A stretch of 64,000 bases of DNA from Hymenobacter ginkgonis (GCF_009755225.1 NZ_WQKZ01000002.1:186001-250000); one strand, 5' to 3'; counted from the first letter of the stretch, positions 18,524-28,960 are shown. A program made the numbers and translations. Notes: generated from the sequence alone by a model not told the origin.

Positions 18524-19051
18524 TTATTCGGAGCCGCGGTCGGCGGCCGGCGCGCCGCCTTGGCAGCTGATAATCAGCTCGGCCAGCTCGCGAAACGCGC
18601 CGTGGCCCCCATGGGCCTGGCAGCGATAGTCGGCTACGTCGCGGGCAAAAACCGTGGCATCGCCGGGGCAGGCAGCCAGGCCCACGAGGCCTAGAATGGG
18701 TACATCGTTGGTATCATCGCCGATGAAGGCCACCTGCTCGGCGGTGAGGCCCGTGCGCGCCAGAATCTCGCCCAGCAGCGGCGCCTTATCCTTAATACCA
18801 AGATGCAACTCCGTGATTTTAAGCTTCTCGGCGCGTTTGCTTACCGAGGGCGAGCGCTCGCCGGTCACAATGCCCGTTTCGACGCCCACGGCGCGCAGGC
18901 GCTCCACGCCCATGCCATCGCGGATGTTGAAGCGCTTCAGCACTTCGCCGCTCTCGCCATAGTACACGCCGCCGTCGGTGAGCACGCCGTCGCAATCGGT
19001 GAGAACAAGTTTAATGCGGCGGGCTTTTGCGGCAAGGTCAGCGTGCTTCAT
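18524..19051 (-). CDS. KdsC-like HAD phosphatase
   Basis: A 175-residue HAD-superfamily phosphatase of the KdsC/YrbI type. Motif I is LVLTDCDGVLTDGGVYY (Asp nucleophile and acid/base), motif II the TG of IVTGERS, motif III the Lys of LGIKDKAP and motif IV AFIGDDTNDVPIL. KdsC removes phosphate from Kdo-8-P and relatives remove it from sialic-acid 9-phosphates. Placed directly upstream of the NeuB-like gene, it probably dephosphorylates that enzyme's product. It lacks a cap domain, as KdsC enzymes do, so it is likely a tetramer. Confidence 0.9.
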   Translation of the reverse strand: MKHADLAAKARRIKLVLTDCDGVLTDGGVYYGESGEVLKRFNIRDGMGVERLRAVGVETGIVTGERSPSVSKRAEKLKITELHLGIKDKAPLLGEILARTGLTAEQVAFIGDDTNDVPILGLVGLAACPGDATVFARDVADYRCQAHGGHGAFRELAELIISCQGGAPAADRGSE

Positions 19052-19164
19052 GTACTGGTTTAGTGAAATTCTACCCGAAATTACTACCCAATTGCTGGTA
19101 GCGCGGGTTTTGCAAATCGGGCCCGCCCGGCCTAAATGCGAGCTACAAAATCCGTGCTACGCGC

Positions 19165-19971
19165 TTAAATAGCTGTCCAGCCGCCATCTACTACCAGGTT
19201 GGCCCCGGTCATGTAGGCCGAGGCGTCGGAGGCCAGAAATACTACCGCCCCTTGGTAATCGGTGGGCGTGGCCATGCGGCCCAGCGGCGTTTTGGCGCTG
19301 TACTGCTTCACGAAGAAGGCATCCTGGCTGTTCTCGACGCCGCCCGGCGAGAGGGTGTTTACGCGTACGCCCCTACCCCCCCAGTACGCGGCCAGGTAGC
19401 GGGTGAAATTCACCACCGCACCCTTGGTCATGGGGTAAGAGGGTGATTTATAAAAGGTTTGCTCGCCGGCCTCGTTGCGGTAAATGCTCTGGTCGGGCCC
19501 CACGATGCCGTAGGTGCTGGCCACGTTAATAATGGAGCCGCTGCCCTGCTCGGCCATGGGCGTGCCAAATACCTGGGCCGCCAGGAAGATGCCCGTCACG
19601 TTCACTTCCAGCACTTTCTGAAAGGTGGCGAGCGGAAAATTCTCGAACTTGCTGAGGTCGGCGGCCAGCGCCGGGTTCTCAAACATGTCGTTGATGGCGG
19701 CATTGTTAACCAGCACATCAAGGTGGCCAAAATGGGTGATGATTTCGTCACGCGCCGCGGCCAGCGACTCGGGCGAGGTCACGTCTACGGCCAGGGGCAG
19801 GTGCCTACCACCGGGCAAGCCGACAGCTACTTCGCGCGCTTTATCGAGGTTGAGGTCGGCTACGACCACGTTGGCGCCGGCGGCGGCGAGCGCCGCACAG
19901 TGCTGCTGGCCAATGAGGCCGCACGCGCCCGTAACGATGGCGGTTTTGTTGGTTAGGTCGAAGAAATTCAT
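19165..19971 (-). CDS. Short-chain dehydrogenase/reductase
   Basis: A 268-residue classical SDR. The cofactor site is AIVTGACGLIGQQHCAALAAAG with Asp in VVADLNLDKA, which suggests NAD(H) rather than NADP(H). Further motifs are LVNNAAIND, the Ser of INVASTYG and the catalytic YPMTK (Tyr-x3-Lys). The C-terminal MTGANLVVDGGWTAI is typical. I chose ATG 19971 because the upstream extension to 20037 is a non-conserved leader. In this locus it may oxidise or reduce a sugar intermediate before or after transamination; that role is inferred. Confidence 0.9.
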   Translation of the reverse strand: MNFFDLTNKTAIVTGACGLIGQQHCAALAAAGANVVVADLNLDKAREVAVGLPGGRHLPLAVDVTSPESLAAARDEIITHFGHLDVLVNNAAINDMFENPALAADLSKFENFPLATFQKVLEVNVTGIFLAAQVFGTPMAEQGSGSIINVASTYGIVGPDQSIYRNEAGEQTFYKSPSYPMTKGAVVNFTRYLAAYWGGRGVRVNTLSPGGVENSQDAFFVKQYSAKTPLGRMATPTDYQGAVVFLASDASAYMTGANLVVDGGWTAI

Positions 19972-20058
19972 GAATGATAACGTTCTCGCGCGTGCCGCGC
20001 CCCTACCCCCCTGTAAGGAAAGCAGCGGCTGCGGCACGCGCGAGGGGGTAGCAAAAAC

Positions 20059-21360
<1,302 letters not shown>

Positions 21361-21424
21361 AGAAAAGGAATAGTCCTAAGGATTTAAGAAGCGGGACCGC
21401 TTTTTTGCGTAAATAAGTCAGTCG

Positions 21425-22378
21425 CTACTCGGCAAATTCGTTTTCGACCACCTTGGTTTTGGCGCCGAAGGTGTGCGCGCCGTCGCCGAGGCGCTCGCCA
21501 ATGCGGCGGGCAATGTGCTGGCCAGTAAAGCCTTCGTATTCGAGCACTTCGCTCAGCAGGCCGGGCTTATACCAGCGCTCTTTGAGGGCGAGGGGTAGGA
21601 CTTTGGCCGTCAGCTCGTGTTCGAGCAGCAGCTCGGCCAAAATAGAATAGAGGCCGCCGGTCTGGAAGTGATCTTCCAGCGTCACCACGAGGCTACCCCC
21701 CTTCACCACGTCGAGCACGGCGGCTTCGTCGAGCGGCTTGAGGCTGCGCAGGTTTACGAGGCCTACCGAGTACCCGGCTTCGATTAGCAAGTCCTTGGCG
21801 ATGAGGGCTTGCTCGAACAACATCCCGTAGGTAAGGAGGGTGATGTCGGTGCCTTCGGCCACGATTTCGGCCTTGCCCATTTCAAACGGCGCGTGCTGGT
21901 AGGTGGCGGGGCGCGTGTTTACGCGCAGGTAGGCGGGGTCGGGCGAAGCCCAAATGGCGGGCAGCATGGCCAGCATATCCTGCTCATCGGCGGGCGCAAA
22001 AACCGTCATGCCCGGAATACCGCGCATCAGGCTCACGTCCTCGATAGCTTGGTGGGTAGGGCCATTGCCGTCGGATAGAAAACCAGGCACGAACGCGCTG
22101 ATTTTCACCGGCAAATGCGGAATCCCCACGTCAGTCCGGATAAACTCAAAAGCCCGCAGCGTGAGGAACGTGGCCAGGGCGTGCACCACCGGCACGCGGC
22201 CGCGCAGCGCCAGGCCGGCCGCCGCGCCAATCATGGTTTGCTCGGTGATGCCCGTGTCGATGAAGCGTGGCCCCAGCGGCCCCGGCAGGTTGCGGATAAG
22301 CGCGCGGTTTTCGGCCGTCATCACCAGCAGGCGCTCGTCGGCCAGCGCAGTTTTATGGATAAGCTCTTCGTAATTCAT
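21425..22378 (-). CDS. Transketolase, C-terminal (pyrimidine-binding) subunit
   Basis: A 317-residue subunit containing the transketolase pyrimidine-binding domain and C-terminal domain. Motifs are FIDTGITEQTMIGAAAGLALRGR with the catalytic Glu that activates thiamine diphosphate, SDGNGPTHQAIEDVSLMRGIPGMTV and the C-terminal VTLEDHFQTGGL. It must work with the separate N-terminal subunit encoded just upstream. Split transketolases of this kind transfer two-carbon ketol units between sugars. Its position in a ulosonic-acid locus suggests it helps build the carbon skeleton of the precursor. Confidence 0.9.
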   Translation of the reverse strand: MNYEELIHKTALADERLLVMTAENRALIRNLPGPLGPRFIDTGITEQTMIGAAAGLALRGRVPVVHALATFLTLRAFEFIRTDVGIPHLPVKISAFVPGFLSDGNGPTHQAIEDVSLMRGIPGMTVFAPADEQDMLAMLPAIWASPDPAYLRVNTRPATYQHAPFEMGKAEIVAEGTDITLLTYGMLFEQALIAKDLLIEAGYSVGLVNLRSLKPLDEAAVLDVVKGGSLVVTLEDHFQTGGLYSILAELLLEHELTAKVLPLALKERWYKPGLLSEVLEYEGFTGQHIARRIGERLGDGAHTFGAKTKVVENEFAE

Positions 22379-22407
22379 ACTTTAAAATGTCCTTATAACA
22401 GCTACCC

Positions 22408-22496
22408 TTGCGAGGAGGAACAACGAAGCCATCGCCTCGAGGCGATACCCAAACGATTTCGTACTGGGGCAATTGCTTCGCGTTGCTCGCAACGAC
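22408..22496. repeat. Palindromic intergenic repeat, family B
   Basis: A different, degenerate palindrome with TTGCGAG at the left end and CTCGCAA at the right end. The right arm holds ATTGCTTCGCGTTGCTCGC and the left a diverged version with an insertion. It sits in the 129-base gap between the two transketolase subunit genes. Only one copy was seen in this window. Confidence 0.6.
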
Positions 22497-22507
22497 AGCC
22501 GAATTAA

Positions 22508-23365
22508 CTACCGAACGGTTAGGGTTTCGCTGGTGAGCTTGGTGGCTTCCTGGCTGTGCAGTTCCTCAAGCAGCGAGGTTACCTCGTCGCTGCTGAAGTT
22601 GCAGAACCAGCGGTCGGCGCGGCGCTCAATGCTGGGCAGGCCCCTACCCCGCACCGTGTCGCAGATGATGACGGAAGGCTTGTCTGGGCTGAATGGCAGG
22701 CCGCTAAACGCTTCTTCCAGAGCCACGAAATCGTGCCCGTCGATGCGTTTTACCACGGCACCAAACGCCTCAAACTTGGGCGCCAGCGGCTCCAATGGTA
22801 TCAGGTCTTCGGTGGCGATGTTGGCCTGGAAGTGATTGCGGTCTACCACAATCGTCAGGTTGTTGACTTTGTGGGCGCTGGCCACCAGCAGCGCTTCCCA
22901 CACGGTGCCTTCGTTGAGCTCGCCGTCGCCGGTGATGACGATAACCTTCTGGTTTTGGCCGCGCATACGGGCATCTAGGGCCACGCCCAGCGCCACGCTC
23001 GGCAAGTGCCCCAGCGAGCCCGAGTGAAACTCGACACCCGGTACGCTCCGGTTGGGGTGCCAATAAATGGAGTCGTTCGACTTTAGGTGGTTGTTCAGCC
23101 GCTCCTTGGGCATGAAGCCCAGCTCGGCAAACGTGCCGTAGAGGGCCGGCACGTCGTGGCCTTTACTCAAGAACAAATAATCGCGCTCAGGGTCGGTGAG
23201 GTTGCCCGGATGCACATTCAGGAAGTCGGCGTAGAGGTACACCAGCAGGTCGGCGCAGCTGAGCGAAGCTCCGGTGAAGCAGCCGCCATCGGTGCTGAGG
23301 CGGACGATGTGCTCGCGCACGCGCAGGGCGAGGGCTTCGAGCTCGTGTTGTTTTTCGGAAGTCAT
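22508..23365 (-). CDS. Transketolase, N-terminal (diphosphate-binding) subunit
   Basis: A 285-residue subunit with the thiamine-diphosphate-binding domain of transketolase. Visible are SLSCADLLVYLYADFL, LSKGHDVPALYG, the GSLGHLPSVALGVALDARMRG segment (split motif) and the cofactor motif GDGELNEGTVWEALLVASAHKVNNLTIVVDRN, which spans GDG through N. I use ATG 23365. An in-frame ATG at 23398 would add eleven residues that fall partly in the adjacent repeat. It is followed by the C-terminal subunit after a family-B repeat, and the two should assemble into an alpha2beta2 enzyme. Confidence 0.9.
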   Translation of the reverse strand: MTSEKQHELEALALRVREHIVRLSTDGGCFTGASLSCADLLVYLYADFLNVHPGNLTDPERDYLFLSKGHDVPALYGTFAELGFMPKERLNNHLKSNDSIYWHPNRSVPGVEFHSGSLGHLPSVALGVALDARMRGQNQKVIVITGDGELNEGTVWEALLVASAHKVNNLTIVVDRNHFQANIATEDLIPLEPLAPKFEAFGAVVKRIDGHDFVALEEAFSGLPFSPDKPSVIICDTVRGRGLPSIERRADRWFCNFSSDEVTSLLEELHSQEATKLTSETLTVR

Positions 23366-23385
23366 ATAATCGTTGTTATACGGAA

Positions 23386-23477
23386 CCTGCCCAAGCATCT
23401 TGCGTGGGGTAGTAACTCACTTGATTAGTGAGCACTGCTGCACACGAGATGCTTCGGCAGGCTCCGCATGACGTGCT
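23386..23477. repeat. Palindromic intergenic repeat, family A, copy 3
   Basis: Arms at 23386-23400 and 23447-23461 (AGATGCTTCGGCAGG and its complement with one mismatch). Beyond the right arm the sequence continues GCTCCGCATGACGTGCT, the usual outer end of the family, with no matching left outer part, so this copy is truncated on one side. It lies between the cytidylyltransferase and transketolase genes. Confidence 0.75.
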
Positions 23478-23483
23478 AGGTTT

Positions 23484-24278
23484 TTATAGTTGCTTCGTAT
23501 TACCCGCATCCACCGTTTTCAATTCGTCTAAGTGGTTGCGGTACCAGTTTACGCCGGCCAAGTCGGCATTTAAGGCGTAAATGTCCGGTCTTTGTTTTAA
23601 TAATGTCAGAATATCTTCCAGCCCAAAGTGCGGATTGGCCGGGTAAAGCGCCTCGTACACGGCCTTGATAAACTCGTAATCAGCCGGATAGTCAATGGTG
23701 AAGCGGTGCGACATCGAGTAGTCGAGCCCCGTTTCCCACGCCACGTTGGCCAGCCGAAAGCGGTCGGGGTTTTCCCAAAAGAAGGGGGTAGTGTGCTCGC
23801 GCTCCAGCGGGCGGCGGGCTTCGCGCCAAGCCGTTTCGAGGGCGGCGAAGGTCATCACCTCCACGTCGTTGCCGTCGGGGTAGGTAGCGGGGTGCAGGTT
23901 GCTTATAAAATCGTACTGGCCGGCCGTTTCGGTATAAAACCCAAGTACCTTATCAATGATAGCCGGGTCAATGAGGGGGCAATCAGACGGAATTTTTACT
24001 ACCGCCCTCGTCTCGTCGAAGTGGGTAGCCGCCTGGTAGTGGCGGTCGAGCAAGTCGAGCGCGCTGCCCCTAAATACCTCTATACCATGTTGCTCGCACA
24101 GCGCCGCCAGCGGGTCGTCGCTGGCCTCGTCGGTGGTGATGACAGCCACGCGGCCTGCTAACTTCGCTTGCTGCACGCGCTCGACTTGCCGCACCAGCAG
24201 CGGCCGGCCACACAAGTCGAGGCTGACTTTGTCGGGAAGGCGAGAGGAGCCGCGCCGAGCCTGTATGAGTGTGAGCAT
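23484..24278 (-). CDS. SpsF-like cytidylyltransferase
   Basis: A 264-residue nucleotidyltransferase of the SpsF/NeuA-related type. The N-terminal LIQARRGSSRLPDKV is the nucleotide-binding loop of CMP-sugar synthetases, followed by CGRPLLVRQVERV and IPSDCPLIDPAIIDKVL with the metal-binding Asp. The C-terminal RFTIDYPADYEFIKAVYEAL is typical of SpsF proteins. Enzymes of this family activate sugars such as sialic or pseudaminic acids with CMP. Here it probably activates the product of the NeuB-like and KdsC-like enzymes. Confidence 0.85.
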   Translation of the reverse strand: MLTLIQARRGSSRLPDKVSLDLCGRPLLVRQVERVQQAKLAGRVAVITTDEASDDPLAALCEQHGIEVFRGSALDLLDRHYQAATHFDETRAVVKIPSDCPLIDPAIIDKVLGFYTETAGQYDFISNLHPATYPDGNDVEVMTFAALETAWREARRPLEREHTTPFFWENPDRFRLANVAWETGLDYSMSHRFTIDYPADYEFIKAVYEALYPANPHFGLEDILTLLKQRPDIYALNADLAGVNWYRNHLDELKTVDAGNTKQL

Positions 24279-24330
24279 GCAGTTAGTATATAACGTTACG
24301 ATTAGGGCACAAAACGAAACATAAAAAGCA

Positions 24331-25398
24331 CTAAAGCGCCGCCGCTTTGGCTGCTAGCGGTGCCGCAGAAACTGCGGCCGGCCGATACTGACGCAAAAAT
24401 GCGGAGCCGCTGCCTTCAAACCGCCCAAACTGCCGGCAAATATCGGCGATGCGCTGGGCGCTGGTGCCGCCGTTCTGAATGGGCAGCTTGCGCTTCAGGT
24501 CCTCCACATCGAAGTACGAATGCACCGGAATACCCAAGGCCAAACCTACGTAAGCCACTGTGCTGTACTGCGTTACTAGCTCCACCGAATTGGCAATCAT
24601 CTCCTCGGTATTGCCGCTGGTGTAGATGCGCGTGCCGGGCGGAGCGTATTTTTTTACCTCGGCGGTGGCGCGCTCCATGTTTTCGTTGGGGTGAAACTTG
24701 AAAATCATGGGCCGGCCGGCGGCAATGCGCGTGGCGTGGCGAATAAACTTTTTGCGGTTGTCGGGCCGGAAGGTTTCGCGCATGTCGGTGGTGGCTACCA
24801 GCACGTAGCCGCGGTGCGGAAACGAGTTGGTGCGCAGCTTCTCAATGTCGTCGAAGTTGGGAATGCCCGTCACAATCAGCTTCTCCTTATCAACGCCAAT
24901 CTTCTGGAAGTGCTCGGCGTAGCCCGGCGAGGCCACGCAGTACACATCGCAGCAGTTGTTCATCCCATTGAGGGCCGTGCTAATGGTGAGGATGGGGAAA
25001 TTAGTGAAGCGCTTCACCAGGCGCGCCCATAGGTTAAGCGGGTCCGTCATGCCTTCCTGCACAAACACCGACTTGGTTTTGGCCAGCAGCGGCCAGGGCA
25101 CGATGATGTCGGAGCAGCACACGATGAGGTCGTAGTCGTGGCCCAGCACGCGGTTCTCGAAGTCGTTGCGCAGGCGGTGCTCGGCCAGGTATTTGTCGGC
25201 TTTTTCCTTGATGTGGCCCTGCACGATGGTGGTTTTTAGCAGCTCATTGCGCAGCAGCCACTCGTAGAAGCCGCGCATCCAGCCATCGTAGTAGAGCTGG
25301 CTAAAGTACGGCTCGTACTCGTCTTCGAGTAGCTGCGCCACGCGGTGCATTTGCGTGGTTTGGTTGGGCGAGCCGATAAGGTAAAGCGCTTTCTTCAC
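24331..25398 (-). CDS. Glycosyltransferase-like protein (GT-B/2-epimerase-like fold)
   Basis: A 355-residue cytoplasmic protein starting MKKALYLIGSPNQTTQMHRV (GTG at 25398). It has the alternating-strand pattern of GT-B enzymes: DLIVCCSDIIVPWPL, VYCVASPGYAEHFQKIGVD, LIVTGIPNFDDIEKL, and PMIFKFHPNENMERA followed by VELVTQYSTVAYVGLALGIPVHSYFD. The FHPNE and YSTVAYVGLALGIPV segments resemble those of capsule polysaccharide or CDP-glycerol transferases and UDP-GlcNAc 2-epimerases. It is the first gene of the locus and probably transfers the activated sugar, but it could also be an epimerase. Upstream extension to 25440 would need a TTG and is not supported. Confidence 0.65.
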   Translation of the reverse strand: MKKALYLIGSPNQTTQMHRVAQLLEDEYEPYFSQLYYDGWMRGFYEWLLRNELLKTTIVQGHIKEKADKYLAEHRLRNDFENRVLGHDYDLIVCCSDIIVPWPLLAKTKSVFVQEGMTDPLNLWARLVKRFTNFPILTISTALNGMNNCCDVYCVASPGYAEHFQKIGVDKEKLIVTGIPNFDDIEKLRTNSFPHRGYVLVATTDMRETFRPDNRKKFIRHATRIAAGRPMIFKFHPNENMERATAEVKKYAPPGTRIYTSGNTEEMIANSVELVTQYSTVAYVGLALGIPVHSYFDVEDLKRKLPIQNGGTSAQRIADICRQFGRFEGSGSAFLRQYRPAAVSAAPLAAKAAAL

Positions 25399-25460
25399 AA
25401 GCGGAAAAAGGTAGGTATGCCTACAAAAATACAACGCCAAGCGAATGGTAACCGGCCCCT

Positions 25461-25476
25461 AAGAAAACGATTGTGT
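25461..25476. promoter_or_regulatory. Weak LacI-type operator candidate before first GH43 gene
   Basis: AAGAAAACGATTGTGT matches the perfect palindrome at 44894 at 12 of 16 positions, with one half-site (CGATTGTGT) fully conserved. It lies 50 bases before the GH43 ATG at 25527. Confidence 0.4.
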
Positions 25477-25526
25477 ACGAGCGCCGGGCCTACCTTAGGC
25501 CCGCGCTGCCATCAGTTTAGCCCCTT

Positions 25527-27158
25527 ATGCGTCTGTTTTGCCTGCTTCTGCTACTAGCCGCCATTAGCCTTTGCGGGCCGGCGCAAGCACAGCCTACCCC
25601 CCCGCCCCCCGCCTGGGTGCCCGATTTGGGCAATGGCCAGTATAAAAACCCTGTGCTTTACGCCGATTATTCGGACCCTGACGTGGTGCGGGTAGGCGAA
25701 GATTACTACCTCACCTCGTCGAGCTTTAACGCAGCGCCAGGCCTGCCCATTCTGCATTCTAAAGACTTGGTGAACTGGACGATAATCGGCCACGCGCTGC
25801 CCGTGCAGCCACCCCGCGACCGCTACGACCAGGTGCAGCCTGGCAATGGCGTGTGGGCGCCCGCCCTGCGCTACCACAAAGGCTTGTTTTACCTCTACTA
25901 CCCTGACCCCGACCTCGGCATTTTTGTGACGACGGCCCGCCATGCGGCCGGCCCCTGGAGCGCGCCCGTGTGCGTGAAGGCTGCTAAGGGCTGGATTGAC
26001 CCTTGCCCTTTTTGGGATGAAGATGGCCGCGCCTACCTCGTGCACGCCTTTGCGGGCAGCCGCGCGGGCATCAAAAGCGTGCTGCACGTGAGCGAGCTGG
26101 CCCCCGATGGTTTCAGCCTGCTTGGCGAGGATAAGCTGGTATTTGATGGGCACAAAAACCACCCCACTATAGAGGGGCCTAAGCTGTACAAGCGCCACGG
26201 CTACTACTACATTTTTGCGCCGGGCGGCGGCGTGCCCACCGGCTGGCAAGTGGCGCTGCGCAGCAAAAACGTGTTCGGGCCCTACGAGGATAAAATTGTG
26301 CTGGCCCAAGGCCCTACCCCCACCAACGGCCCGCACCAAGGCGCCTGGGTCGATACGCCCGATGGCCAGCAAGATTGGTTTCTGCACTTCCAAGACCAGG
26401 GCGCCTATGGCCGGGTGGTGCACCTAGAACCCATGAGCTGGAAAAACGACTGGCCTATTATGGGCCTCGACCCCGACGGCGACGGCACTGGTCAGCCGGT
26501 GCTCACGTACCGCAAGCCGGCGGTGCGGGGCAAAGTGGCCGTGGCGGTGCCCGCCACTTCCGACGAGTTTGCGAGCCAAACGCTGGGCTTGCAGTGGCAA
26601 TGGCAGGCCAACCCGCAGCCGCAGTGGCTGGGCCCTACCCCCGCCGCGGCCGGCCAGCTGCGCCTGGCGGCCGTGCCCGCGCCCGCCGTGGTCAAAAACC
26701 TGTACTTGGTGCCCAACCTGCTGCTGCAAAAGCTGCCAGCCGAGCAGTTCACCGCCACCACCAAGCTCGCCTTCTATCCTAAAAATGAAGGCGAGCAAGC
26801 GGGCCTAGTGGTGCTGGGCATGGACTACGCCAGCCTCACGCTCACCAGCCGCGGCGGCCAGCTACACCTCACCCAAAACACTTGCCTCCAAGCCGACAAG
26901 GGCAACCCCGAAACCAGCTCGCCCCCGGTAGCCCTACCCCCCGGCCAAGCGCTGTACCTGCGGGTAGCGGTGCGCGCCGGGGCCCGCTGCCAATTTAGCT
27001 ACAGCCGCGACGGCCAGCAGTTTACACCGCTAGGAGCCGAATTTATGGCCCGCGAAGGCCGGTGGGTAGGCGCTAAAGTGGGGCTGTTTTGCCTGGGAGC
27101 GGCGGCCCCTACCCCCGCCGGCTACGCCGAGGCCGATTGGTGGCACGTGACCCCCTAA
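25527..27158 (+). CDS. Secreted GH43 glycosidase with C-terminal beta-sandwich
   Basis: A 543-residue exported enzyme (signal peptide MRLFCLLLLLAAISLCGPAQA). The five-bladed GH43 propeller spans about residues 35-320. The three catalytic acids are visible: Asp in LYADYSDPDVVRVG (base), Asp in KGWIDPCPFWDEDG (pKa modulator) and Glu in PTIEGPKLYK (acid). The last 200 residues form the concanavalin-like domain often found in beta-xylosidases and arabinofuranosidases. It probably cleaves xylosyl or arabinosyl side chains or oligosaccharides in the periplasm. The symporter gene follows 91 bases downstream but has its own operator and promoter. Confidence 0.93.
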   Translation: MRLFCLLLLLAAISLCGPAQAQPTPPPPAWVPDLGNGQYKNPVLYADYSDPDVVRVGEDYYLTSSSFNAAPGLPILHSKDLVNWTIIGHALPVQPPRDRYDQVQPGNGVWAPALRYHKGLFYLYYPDPDLGIFVTTARHAAGPWSAPVCVKAAKGWIDPCPFWDEDGRAYLVHAFAGSRAGIKSVLHVSELAPDGFSLLGEDKLVFDGHKNHPTIEGPKLYKRHGYYYIFAPGGGVPTGWQVALRSKNVFGPYEDKIVLAQGPTPTNGPHQGAWVDTPDGQQDWFLHFQDQGAYGRVVHLEPMSWKNDWPIMGLDPDGDGTGQPVLTYRKPAVRGKVAVAVPATSDEFASQTLGLQWQWQANPQPQWLGPTPAAAGQLRLAAVPAPAVVKNLYLVPNLLLQKLPAEQFTATTKLAFYPKNEGEQAGLVVLGMDYASLTLTSRGGQLHLTQNTCLQADKGNPETSSPPVALPPGQALYLRVAVRAGARCQFSYSRDGQQFTPLGAEFMAREGRWVGAKVGLFCLGAAAPTPAGYAEADWWHVTP

Positions 27159-27175
27159 TGTCCAGTTTTTTCTTG

Positions 27176-27191
27176 GCGCAATCGATTGCAT
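27176..27191. promoter_or_regulatory. LacI-type operator candidate before symporter gene
   Basis: A perfect 12-base palindrome GCAATCGATTGC (27178-27189). Over 16 positions it matches the site at 44894 at 12, including the whole AATCGATTG core. It lies upstream of the probable -7 element at 27216, near the -33 region, so binding could block or modulate the polymerase. Confidence 0.6.
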
Positions 27192-27215
27192 AGGCTCAAA
27201 AGCCGAAATTTGCCC

Positions 27216-27223
27216 TACTTTCG
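27216..27223 (+). promoter_or_regulatory. Probable symporter promoter -7 element TACTTTCG
   Basis: TACTTTCG differs from TAnnTTTG at one position and lies 26 bases before the ATG at 27250, just downstream of the palindromic operator. Confidence 0.4.
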
Positions 27224-27249
27224 TTTTCCATTCGTTTTTTCCCCACCCT

Positions 27250-28938
27250 ATGCACCAGCTGGCTACGCTAGACTACATAGTCTTTTTTGTTTACTTTTTT
27301 ATAGTAGCCGGCTACGGCGTCTGGATTTATAACCGCAAGACCGGCCACGACGGCACCATCGAGGGCGACTCGAAGGACTACTTCCTAGCCGAAGGCTCGC
27401 TGACGTGGTGGGCCATTGGCTCGTCGCTGATTGCCTCCAATATCTCGGCCGAGCAGTTTGTGGGCATGTCGGGTTCGGGCTTCAAGATGGGCCTAGCCAT
27501 TGCCACCTACGAGTGGATGGCCTCCATCACGCTCATCATTGTGGCGGTATTTTTCATTCCGGTGTACCTCAAGAACCGCATTTTTACGATGCCGCAGTTC
27601 TTGCACCAGCGCTACAACGGCACGGTGGCCATGATTATGGCCGTTTTCTGGCTGCTGCTCTACGTGGTGGTGAACTTGACGTCGATTCTCTACCTCGGTG
27701 CCATTGCCGTGAGCAGCATTGCGGGCCTCAACCTGGACTTCTGCATGTATGCGCTGGCCATCTTTGCCGTCATCATCACGCTGGGCGGCATGAAGGTAAT
27801 CGGCTTTACGGACGTTATTCAGGTGTTCTTCCTCATCCTGGGCGGGCTGGCTACCACATACTTGGCGCTCACGCTGGTGGCCGAGCACAACGGCACCACG
27901 GGCATCCTCAACGGTTTCAGCATCATGAAGACCGCCGCCAACGACCACTTCCACATGATTTTCAAGCGGGATAACCCCAACTATCTCGACTTGCCGGGCC
28001 TCACCGTGCTGCTCGGCGGTATGTGGATTGTGAACCTCAATTACTGGGGCTGCAACCAGTATATCACGCAGCGCGCCCTGGGTGCCGACCTGCCCACGGC
28101 CCGCGGCGGCCTGCTCTTCGCGGCGTTCCTCAAGCTGCTGATGCCGGTTATCGTAGTTATTCCGGGCATCGCGGCCTACGTGCTCTACAAGCAAAACGTG
28201 TTTGGAGCGGGCGAGTTTGGGTCGGGCGCCGACCTGAACCCTGACCGCGCTTACCCCGTGCTGCTCAACATCTTGCCCGTAGGCCTCAAGGGGTTGTCGT
28301 TTGCCGCGCTCACGGCGGCTGTGGTAGCCTCGCTGGCCGGCAAGGCCAACTCCATCGCCACTATTTTCACGCTCGACGTGTACAAGAAGGTCCTGAACCA
28401 GAACGCTTCGGAGAAGAAGCTGGTGGCCGTGGGCAAAATCGCGGTGGTCGTGGCCATGGTGCTGGGCGTGCTCATCGCCCCGCACTTGGGCATCGATAAG
28501 AAGGGTGGTTTCCAATACATTCAGGAGTACACGGGCTTCGTGTCGCCGGGTATTTTCGCCATGTTCATCCTGGGCTTTTTCTGGAAGAAGGCCACGTCGA
28601 GCGCCGCGCTGTTTGCCACCATTGGCGGTTTCGTACTGTCGGTGATACTCAAGTTTTTGCCTACTCACATGGACCTCGGGTTCCTGGCGCCCTTTGGCTT
28701 CGCCGTGCGGCCCGCAGGCTCCAGCGTGTACGAGATTCCGTTTCTCGACCGCATGGGCTTTGTGTTCATCTTCTGCATCTTGGGCATGGTGATTATTAGC
28801 CTGATTGAAAACGCCCGCGGCGTTAAGACCAACGGCCTCGAAATCGACTCGTCGATGTTCAAGCCGCACGCCACCTTCACAGCCGGCGCCGTGCTGATTC
28901 TCGGCATTATCGTAGCCTTGTACTCGGTATTCTGGTAG
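27250..28938 (+). CDS. Sodium/solute symporter, SGLT-like sugar transporter
   Basis: A 562-residue inner-membrane protein with about 14 hydrophobic helices, of the SSS family. SGLT-like features are IVFFVYFFIVAGYGVWIYN, the unwound first helix ASNISAEQFVGMSGSGFKMG, VIGFTDVIQVFFLILGG and WGCNQYITQRALGA. The family imports a sugar with sodium. Between two GH43 enzymes, and with the same operator as the arabinose operon, L-arabinose (or another pentose) is the best guess for its substrate. A hairpin terminator follows. Confidence 0.93.
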   Translation: MHQLATLDYIVFFVYFFIVAGYGVWIYNRKTGHDGTIEGDSKDYFLAEGSLTWWAIGSSLIASNISAEQFVGMSGSGFKMGLAIATYEWMASITLIIVAVFFIPVYLKNRIFTMPQFLHQRYNGTVAMIMAVFWLLLYVVVNLTSILYLGAIAVSSIAGLNLDFCMYALAIFAVIITLGGMKVIGFTDVIQVFFLILGGLATTYLALTLVAEHNGTTGILNGFSIMKTAANDHFHMIFKRDNPNYLDLPGLTVLLGGMWIVNLNYWGCNQYITQRALGADLPTARGGLLFAAFLKLLMPVIVVIPGIAAYVLYKQNVFGAGEFGSGADLNPDRAYPVLLNILPVGLKGLSFAALTAAVVASLAGKANSIATIFTLDVYKKVLNQNASEKKLVAVGKIAVVVAMVLGVLIAPHLGIDKKGGFQYIQEYTGFVSPGIFAMFILGFFWKKATSSAALFATIGGFVLSVILKFLPTHMDLGFLAPFGFAVRPAGSSVYEIPFLDRMGFVFIFCILGMVIISLIENARGVKTNGLEIDSSMFKPHATFTAGAVLILGIIVALYSVFW

Positions 28939-28960
28939 GGCCCTACCCCCTTCACACGGC

